NCBI RefSeq assembly: GCF_003131205.1
Contig: NZ_QFFY01000002.1
Coordinates: forward strand, 333,016-397,015
Reading direction: 5' to 3'
Length of the DNA stretch: 64,000 nt
DNA from: Occallatibacter savannae
GTDB lineage: Bacteria; Acidobacteriota; Terriglobia; Terriglobales; Acidobacteriaceae
The position numbers and the translations under genes are program-made. The notes below the pieces were generated by a model. That model saw only the letters and a program-made list of their open reading frames with translations, was not told where the DNA came from and did no database searches. Shown piece by piece: positions 58,380 through 64,000 of this stretch (position 1 is the first letter of the stretch; each line of letters begins with the position of its first letter).

Positions 58380-59342
58380 CTATTCCCGCACAACCAGCCG
58401 AGGATTCTTGTCATTCCTCAGCCCCATGAACTTGATATGCCTGACGTGGCTTGAATCCGTCCATTCGAGGAATTCGAACTGCGCTACCAATTTCGGCTTT
58501 ACCCAGACGCAATCCTTCATCTTCGCCGCTGTTAATCCCTGACCCCATCTGCCGCTTTTCGGCTCCGGCAGATTAACGAACGGGCACCGCTGCACGAATA
58601 ATGGTTTCAGACGTGCGTACAGGTCGCGGCGAGTCGCGGGAACCAGACCTGCTCGAACTCTCGCCGCGTACATCAGTTCGTCGCCGTCATAGAAGCCAAC
58701 TACGAGCGCATCGACTCCGTTGCTGCCCGGAATGAAGCCGCCAAGCACGAATTCTTGACCGATATTGATTCGCTTCTTTGACCATGCCCCGCTTCGTTTG
58801 CCGGGTTCGTAGAGGGAGGTTAGCCGCTTTGCGACTACGCCCTCTCCACCCATCTCCCGAACGGCGGCGAGGAAGCGTGGCAGGGGGCCGGGAAAATGCT
58901 CCGATAGCTGCACTCGCTCAGATGGAGTGATTGCCTCTTCGAGGAGTGTCCGCCGTTCGCTAAGAGGCAGAAGCTTAGTGTCCTTCCTGCGGTTCACAAG
59001 CACATCGAAGACGAACAGCACGACATTGCTTTCAGTAGTGGCATTCTGGATGGCGTTGAAGCTCGGGCGTCCGTCTTCATCGAATGCGACTAATTCGCCG
59101 TCAACGGCAGTTCCGATGGGCAGTGTTTTGCCGAGTGCCGCGAATACCTGCGGAAACTTCTTGGAGAAGTCCTTGCCGTTGCGCGACAGCAGGTGAACGC
59201 CAGCCTTGTCTCGAATCGCTTGACCTCGGAAACCGTCGAGCTTCAGTTCGTAAACCCAGTCGGAGCTTTCCGGGAGATTGGCGACAGGCAAACACTCCAT
59301 CGGAGGAGTGAACGGAATCTCGTTTTCGTTGGTGCGAGTCAT
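58380..59342 (-). CDS. ATP-dependent DNA ligase (LigD/LigC-like adenylation plus OB fold)
   Basis: YELKLDGFRGQAIRD (KxDG motif I), SRNGKDFSKKFP, DGELVAFDEDGRPSFNAIQ, GGEGVVAKRLTSLYEPGKRSGAWSKKR. Confidence 0.93.
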   Translation of the reverse strand: MTRTNENEIPFTPPMECLPVANLPESSDWVYELKLDGFRGQAIRDKAGVHLLSRNGKDFSKKFPQVFAALGKTLPIGTAVDGELVAFDEDGRPSFNAIQNATTESNVVLFVFDVLVNRRKDTKLLPLSERRTLLEEAITPSERVQLSEHFPGPLPRFLAAVREMGGEGVVAKRLTSLYEPGKRSGAWSKKRINIGQEFVLGGFIPGSNGVDALVVGFYDGDELMYAARVRAGLVPATRRDLYARLKPLFVQRCPFVNLPEPKSGRWGQGLTAAKMKDCVWVKPKLVAQFEFLEWTDSSHVRHIKFMGLRNDKNPRLVVRE

Positions 59343-60073
59343 TCAAAAAGGGAGGGAGTGGGATTTACCTCGATTTCCTTGAGGGGCTCAATCAGGCTCG
59401 GGTCGTCGTTACGAGTATTCCCAACCGCTTTGCTCACCTTCCATACCTTCATCTCCTCGGCAGGGTAGGGTCTCAGCAAATCAATGGGCAGATGTGCCGG
59501 GTCGGTTGGTGCCAACCAACGCTCGTAGTCTCTGCGATGCAGGATTACGGGCATTCGATTGTGAAGAGGCTCCACCAATTCATTGGGGTCAGTTGTGAGA
59601 AATGTATACGTCCGCAGCTTTCGCCCTGTGGTTTTATCCTTCCACGTCTCCCAGAGTCCGGCAAAGGCAAACATCTCTCCGTTCTTCAACGCAATCGCAT
59701 GGGGTTGCTTTGTTTTCTCATCCACCTTCTGCCACTCGTAAAACCAGTCCGCTGGCACGAGGCAACGTCGTGTTTTCCATGCCTCCCGAAACGCGGGGCT
59801 AGTAGCGACCGTTTCGGACTTCGCATTGATTGTGCTGAATGATGCTTTGCCGTCTTTCGACCAGTACGGGACGAGACCCCATCGCATCACGGTGAGTTCT
59901 CGCCCACCTGTCTCACCATTCAGGCGCACAACTGGTTGCACACTCTGAGGCGCAACATTGAAGGATGGAGCAAGGCTTATTTCATCGAATTCATCGAAGA
60001 CATTCGTATTGTGCGTCTGCATCCATTCAGCGATGCGCTGCTTGTCTCCGCGTCTTCCATAGCGACCACACAT
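59339..60073 (-). CDS. SOS response-associated peptidase (SRAP/YedK/HMCES family)
   Basis: MCGRYG start with catalytic Cys2; MRWGLVPYWSKD; INAKSETVATSPAFREAWKTRRCLVPADWFYEWQ; MPVIL. Confidence 0.96.
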   Translation of the reverse strand: MCGRYGRRGDKQRIAEWMQTHNTNVFDEFDEISLAPSFNVAPQSVQPVVRLNGETGGRELTVMRWGLVPYWSKDGKASFSTINAKSETVATSPAFREAWKTRRCLVPADWFYEWQKVDEKTKQPHAIALKNGEMFAFAGLWETWKDKTTGRKLRTYTFLTTDPNELVEPLHNRMPVILHRRDYERWLAPTDPAHLPIDLLRPYPAEEMKVWKVSKAVGNTRNDDPSLIEPLKEIEVNPTPSLFE

Positions 60074-60280
60074 CTACTTCGCAGCCTTCTGTTTTGCCCA
60101 TCTCTTCCGCTGCGCCTCTGCAATTCTCTTCCGAGCAGCGGCACTCATCTTTCGGCGTTTGCGTCTAGGTATGGTCGTAGTGGATTTCTCATGTGCTTCG
60201 TTGGAGGAGAGCAGAGCGCGGACTTGCCGAAGACGCGAGATTTCGTTGTCGATTTCTGAAATGATTGCTTCAAGACTCAT
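60074..60280 (-). CDS. Small basic protein with Lys/Arg/Ala-rich tail
   Basis: MSLEAIISEIDNEISRLRQVRALL...RRKRRKMSAAARKRIAEAQRKRWAKQKAAK; abuts SRAP gene start. Confidence 0.7.
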   Translation of the reverse strand: MSLEAIISEIDNEISRLRQVRALLSSNEAHEKSTTTIPRRKRRKMSAAARKRIAEAQRKRWAKQKAAK

Positions 60281-60592
60281 GTGACCAGTCTAAAGGTCGG
60301 GCGACGTTGTTCTTCTTAGACTGCCCAAATTAAGCCGAGCGGAAGCTGCTGAAGTTGTAAGCAGCGATAGCGTATTGCTGACCGAGTATCATCATGCCGG
60401 TGCTGGCTGAGAAGATCGCGCGGCTGCGGTAGGCGGCGAGGAAGAGACAGAAATTCGCCAGTTTGTCATCGTCGAGAGGCGGAGAGCGTGACGACAACCT
60501 GCCCGGAGCAGTTGCAAAGTTTAAATTGGTCGCCTCGTCACTACGGAAACGGTGGCATCAAGAGCTACTTAGGGCAGGAACATTTCCGATGT

Positions 60593-60751
60593 TTATCTCT
60601 GGTGCACGGCGTTCAGAAACTCACGTTGTTGAATGTCAAGTCGGTGGCGGGAAAAACTGATGACCAACGCAAACGCAAGGACGACTGTTGCAAAGACCAC
60701 CAGCACAAATATTCGGCATATGCGACGTGCGTGGCGTTCCTCGAGGTTCAT
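60593..60751 (-). CDS. 52-aa single-pass membrane protein
   Basis: Reading minus strand: MNLEERHARRICRIFVLVVFATVVLAFALVISFSRHRLDIQQREFLNAVHQR-stop; below the ORF-track length cutoff. Confidence 0.45.
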   Translation of the reverse strand: MNLEERHARRICRIFVLVVFATVVLAFALVISFSRHRLDIQQREFLNAVHQR

Positions 60752-61361
60752 GTCTAAATAGCTCTAGTACAAACTTTTTTTGAAGGCGCTGTCCGTCAGA
60801 GCGTGGCGTAGCTGGGTTCGGGCAGCGCCCCTGTGCATCGTCGCAGGCCCCGCATCTGTGGGCGGGGTGGATGCAGCAACGGACGCACCTGCTTTGTAGA
60901 TGCCCTCCAACGTATTCAGGTTGTGAGTACAAATCCGCACGCACAGCGACTCGAAGATTGACCGTAGCATCGTGAAGTTGCCAATGAACGAAGCAATTAA
61001 ACCGTCGCACGATGTCAGTTCGGCAAAGAGCCATTGTCTGCGAACGCACGATTACTCTAGCCCGTTCATGGCACCCTTCTGCGTTCTCCACGTAAGTATC
61101 GAACTTCTGCTGCGTCGTTGGCGTCTTGCTGAATAATGTAGAGCAAATTCGTCAACGACTTTGACCAATCGATTTAGTTCATCGTAAGACACATTCAAAG
61201 GGATCGCCGCACCGATGTGGAATGAGTCAAGGTGGGCGGCGATTGCTCCATGAAAACCTTGCCGACAATTTCTTGACATTACAGAACCACTTGACGGATC
61301 AACAGCATTCGGCGTATCCAGTTGTGCAAACATCCTTTTCAGGGGAGGCTCCGATACGAAT

Positions 61362-61568
61362 ATGGCTTCCAATGAATTTGTCCACCGTTACAACCCCGAT
61401 GGAACCATCGATTCCATCTGTTGCCAGTGCTTCGCCACTGTTGCGAACGTAAGCCGAGAGTGCGAGCTTTTCACGTGTGAAAACCAGCACGTCTGTGAGC
61501 AGGGCACACGGGATCGCTTCGAACATTGGAAAAGACCAACAGAGGAACTCGGGCAGCAGGCAAGCTAG
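61362..61568 (+). CDS. Small Cys-containing hypothetical protein
   Basis: MASNEFVHRYNPDGTIDSICCQCFATVANVSRECELFTCENQHVC. Confidence 0.5.
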   Translation: MASNEFVHRYNPDGTIDSICCQCFATVANVSRECELFTCENQHVCEQGTRDRFEHWKRPTEELGQQAS

Positions 61569-61729
61569 TCAGCGCCCGGTTATATTGCGATTAGCCGTTT
61601 TGCGTTGTGGAATGAGGTTTTCCCCAGCTTTCTGATCCACAACCAGATGGCCTAATCTCCTACTCCGTCACAAAGATTCTTGCGAGGTTCGGGTAGCCAG
61701 AGCCGACGAATCAATGATTCCGTGAATGA

Positions 61730-62026
61730 CTATTGATCGGAGAGCAACTCTCGCCATTGGTATGCACATGGCGCTTCGGTACCTAGCCCCGCCCTGTGAA
61801 GCCGCTCCTCGAAAGCTCTTTGAGCCTCGACTTGTGCGGCGGTCCTAGTCGCAGTCCGGCCTCGCTGCAATCTGACTCCAGTCTTGCCGCGAAGTGACCA
61901 TACCCATACCTCCGGACTCTCACGTTCGACGCGCAGTTCAAATTTGCTTTCGCCGACGGGTACAGGACAGATCAGGTTGGTCATCAACAGGGCCCAGAAT
62001 CGGAACGGAATACCCGAGTCTAGCAC
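61730..62026 (-). CDS. Small hypothetical protein, paralog of 39862-40155
   Basis: FELRVERESPEVWVWSLRGKTGVRLQRGRTATRTAAQVEAQRAFEERLHRAGL...YQWRELL. Confidence 0.65.
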   Translation of the reverse strand: MLDSGIPFRFWALLMTNLICPVPVGESKFELRVERESPEVWVWSLRGKTGVRLQRGRTATRTAAQVEAQRAFEERLHRAGLGTEAPCAYQWRELLSDQ

Positions 62027-62081
62027 GAGAGTAGCTGGAACTTCGCCGAACGCCGATGCTCCGGGCGGATCAGCCCTGAAC

Positions 62082-62357
62082 TCAGCTTCTTCCTTGGTGC
62101 CAGTCCGCAGGTTCTGGTTGCGGGTCCGGCTCCGTGTCTGAGGCCCTGACTTCTGCGATCAGCCGTCCCAGCGCGATGTTCTGTTCAGCAGTGCCGATGC
62201 GTATGTAGCGATATGCAGGTTCTGGGCTCGGCTGGCAAAGCTCGGGGAAGTTTCTCTGAAATGCGTTTACAAGCCTTTTCCCGACAGACCCTAATCCAAT
62301 GAATTCGTACCCATTTCTAGTTCGGACGACTTGTGACATCCCCCCTCCAACTGCCAA
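62082..62357 (-). CDS. Small hypothetical protein
   Basis: 91-aa ORF; MSQVVRTRNGYEFIGLGSVGKRLVNAFQRNFPELC. Confidence 0.45.
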   Translation of the reverse strand: MAVGGGMSQVVRTRNGYEFIGLGSVGKRLVNAFQRNFPELCQPSPEPAYRYIRIGTAEQNIALGRLIAEVRASDTEPDPQPEPADWHQGRS

Positions 62358-62523
62358 AGTCTCGGATGCAAATACCTTCGACAGCGGATGCCAATCGCGA
62401 TGCTTATGCGAAATGGGCTATGACGCGAACGTGGGCGACCGTACGTTGTATGCACTCTGGGTAGACAGCGATCTACGCTGAAATCATGTTCTCTGTTCCC
62501 GAAAACACCCGGTAGAAGTTAAG

Positions 62524-62562
62524 AAAACCCCCGCAACGGTATGAGCCATTTGCAGGGGTTTT
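62524..62562 (-). terminator. Bidirectional-looking terminator hairpin
   Basis: AAAACCCCCGCAA...TTGCAGGGGTTTT inverted repeat downstream of ferritin-like gene. Confidence 0.65.
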
Positions 62563-62581
62563 GTTGCCATCGAGGCTTCGT

Positions 62582-63384
62582 CTACTGAGTCGTGATTCCG
62601 CCGTTCATGCCGTTCGGAAAGAAACCGCCCATTGAACGGCCACCCGCATAGACGATATTGAGGACTTGCGAGGGGGTGCGTGGAATAGCCAAAGCCTTGG
62701 TATTCAGGTCAAAGATAGCTTGTCTCGTTGGTGGAATGTCGATGGAATCCACTGCCGGACTACTGACACCATTGCCGACGCACTCCCAACGGATAGCGCC
62801 GGAGTGCATCGCCTCGGCACTGAGTATTGCGGCTGCGGCTGCAAGATACGCCGAACTACTGATGAGAGGAGCAGCGCCGAGATATGCGCTTACTCCCACA
62901 TCTTCGAACTGACGCGCCAGTTTAAGCCAGCTACTCACGCTCGAATATCCGTATCCCAAGGCATTAAGGTTGATAGCTGGTTTCTTGGCTGCGGAGGAGC
63001 CCAACGCCGAGCGTAGATACTTCACGTGATCGATTTCGTCGTTGCGTAGAGCAGAGGCGACACCGGCGGGGGGAGAGGCTGAGAATTTGGGTACCCGACT
63101 GCCTCCGGTTGTCGGTCCGGTTTCGTCGTCTGCGGAGATTACGCCGAGCTTTACGAGAGTGGAACCGTAGGTCGATACCGCATAAAACTCGGCTTCGAGG
63201 TATTCGAGGTTGAGAGCGAAGTTGAGAATGTCCACATCGCTAAACGCAGCGGCCTCGACTTTAGTTGTGGTCAGAGACGCAGGAAGACCGACGAACGCTG
63301 TAGCAAAGCCAATGCCGGTTAGCCCAGCGCCTTGAGGAAGTTGCGACGGTTGGCTTCAATTGGGGAAACTTGATGACCTGACAC
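62582..63384 (-). pseudogene. Ferritin-like domain protein gene with frameshift in the signal region
   Basis: VSGHQVSPIEANRRNFLKALG then frame change to LTGIGFATAFVGLPASLTTTKVEAAAFSDVDILNFALNLEYLEAEFYA; body ORF 62582-63235 and beyond is intact. Confidence 0.7.
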
Positions 63385-63799
63385 GAAGACCTCCGAAACG
63401 TGGTGGTTCGTTCGTTACTGGGAAAGCGGTACAGTGAGACTCGTTCACCGCTGGTTGCGTCCGCTCCTCCTACAGCGGAATTCAGGGTGCTCGATACTTC
63501 CGACGCGACCAAGGTCTGCGCCTAGAACAAATGACGTGTCGCTGATCCTTGAACGGGGCGGGAAATCGGCCGTCGCCCGATGAGAGGTACGAACGGGGGA
63601 GTCAACTGGATTTGGTGGTGTAGGAGGAAATTCTATCCCTCAGCCATCACAGCCACGCCCGACCCGTTCGAGGAGAGCAGGAAAGAGGGCGGGCGCTTCG
63701 ACGCAACCGGATACATTGAGTACCAACTTCAACGACCTAAACTTCTCCCTCACACGCATTCAGCAAAGTGCATCAGAACTGCAAGAGGGGTCTTAACCT

Positions 63800-64000
63800 T
63801 TGTCTGGACGCATTCTAAGTTTTGAGCGAACCTTGAGTTCCCACCGTGAGGTCGTCGAGTTGGATGCGTTACTCATCCGCAGTGGCGTTCGCATTCCGTG
63901 CCGAGTTCGTGCGGTGAGAATTTCCATGCTGCAATTAGATACATGTGTCTACGTGAAGCCTGACGTAGTCAAGATCAACGTTGACCTGCCGGATGGCGTC
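63800..64000 (+). CDS. Partial hypothetical CDS running off the window
   Basis: Open frame from TTG: LSGRILSFERTLSSHREVVELDALLIRSGVRIPCRVRAVRISMLQLDTCVYVKPDVVKINVDLPDGV. Confidence 0.35.
   Translation, partial: MSGRILSFERTLSSHREVVELDALLIRSGVRIPCRVRAVRISMLQLDTCVYVKPDVVKINVDLPDGV

Noticed and set aside
62527-62537. CCCCCGCAAC match to the tRNA-Met 3' end as a possible right att site
   Set aside because: Only about 10 bp, and it forms one arm of a terminator hairpin (AAAACCCCCGCAA...TTGCAGGGGTTTT) downstream of the ferritin-like gene.

Overview
The window looks like part of an Acidobacteriota-type (Terriglobales-like) chromosome in two parts. Positions 1-21.8 kb are dense, intact, core-like genes: ECF sigma/anti-sigma sets, SYLF, pirin, myo-inositol oxygenase, nitroreductase, YdcF, glgC, MarR-GNAT fusion, LiaF/DUF4097 envelope operon, MacB-like permease with PadR, cytidylate-kinase-like protein, alanine racemase, SSS symporter. 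An initiator tRNA-Met (21844-21920) is followed 15 bp later by a convergent tyrosine integrase (21935-23347). From there to the window end is an accessory region consistent with an integrated element or genomic island; its right end was not found. It carries a phage/plasmid-like replication module (DUF1376-like plus DnaC-like ATPase), a zinc-finger/RuvA-C-like/AlkB operon, signalling genes, many small ORFans, a SRAP-DNA ligase operon and several genes with single-base frameshifts. The most interesting locus is 46.5-55.9 kb. It has a tightly overlapping operon of an MmeI-like adenine methyltransferase lacking the N-terminal nuclease domain, an SF2 helicase and a GIY-YIG nuclease. It is flanked by a divergent second GIY-YIG nuclease, a serine recombinase, and an XRE/zinc-knuckle/AAA+ module. 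This is a candidate restriction-modification-like defense system with its nuclease supplied in trans. All family assignments are by reading motifs; no searches were run.
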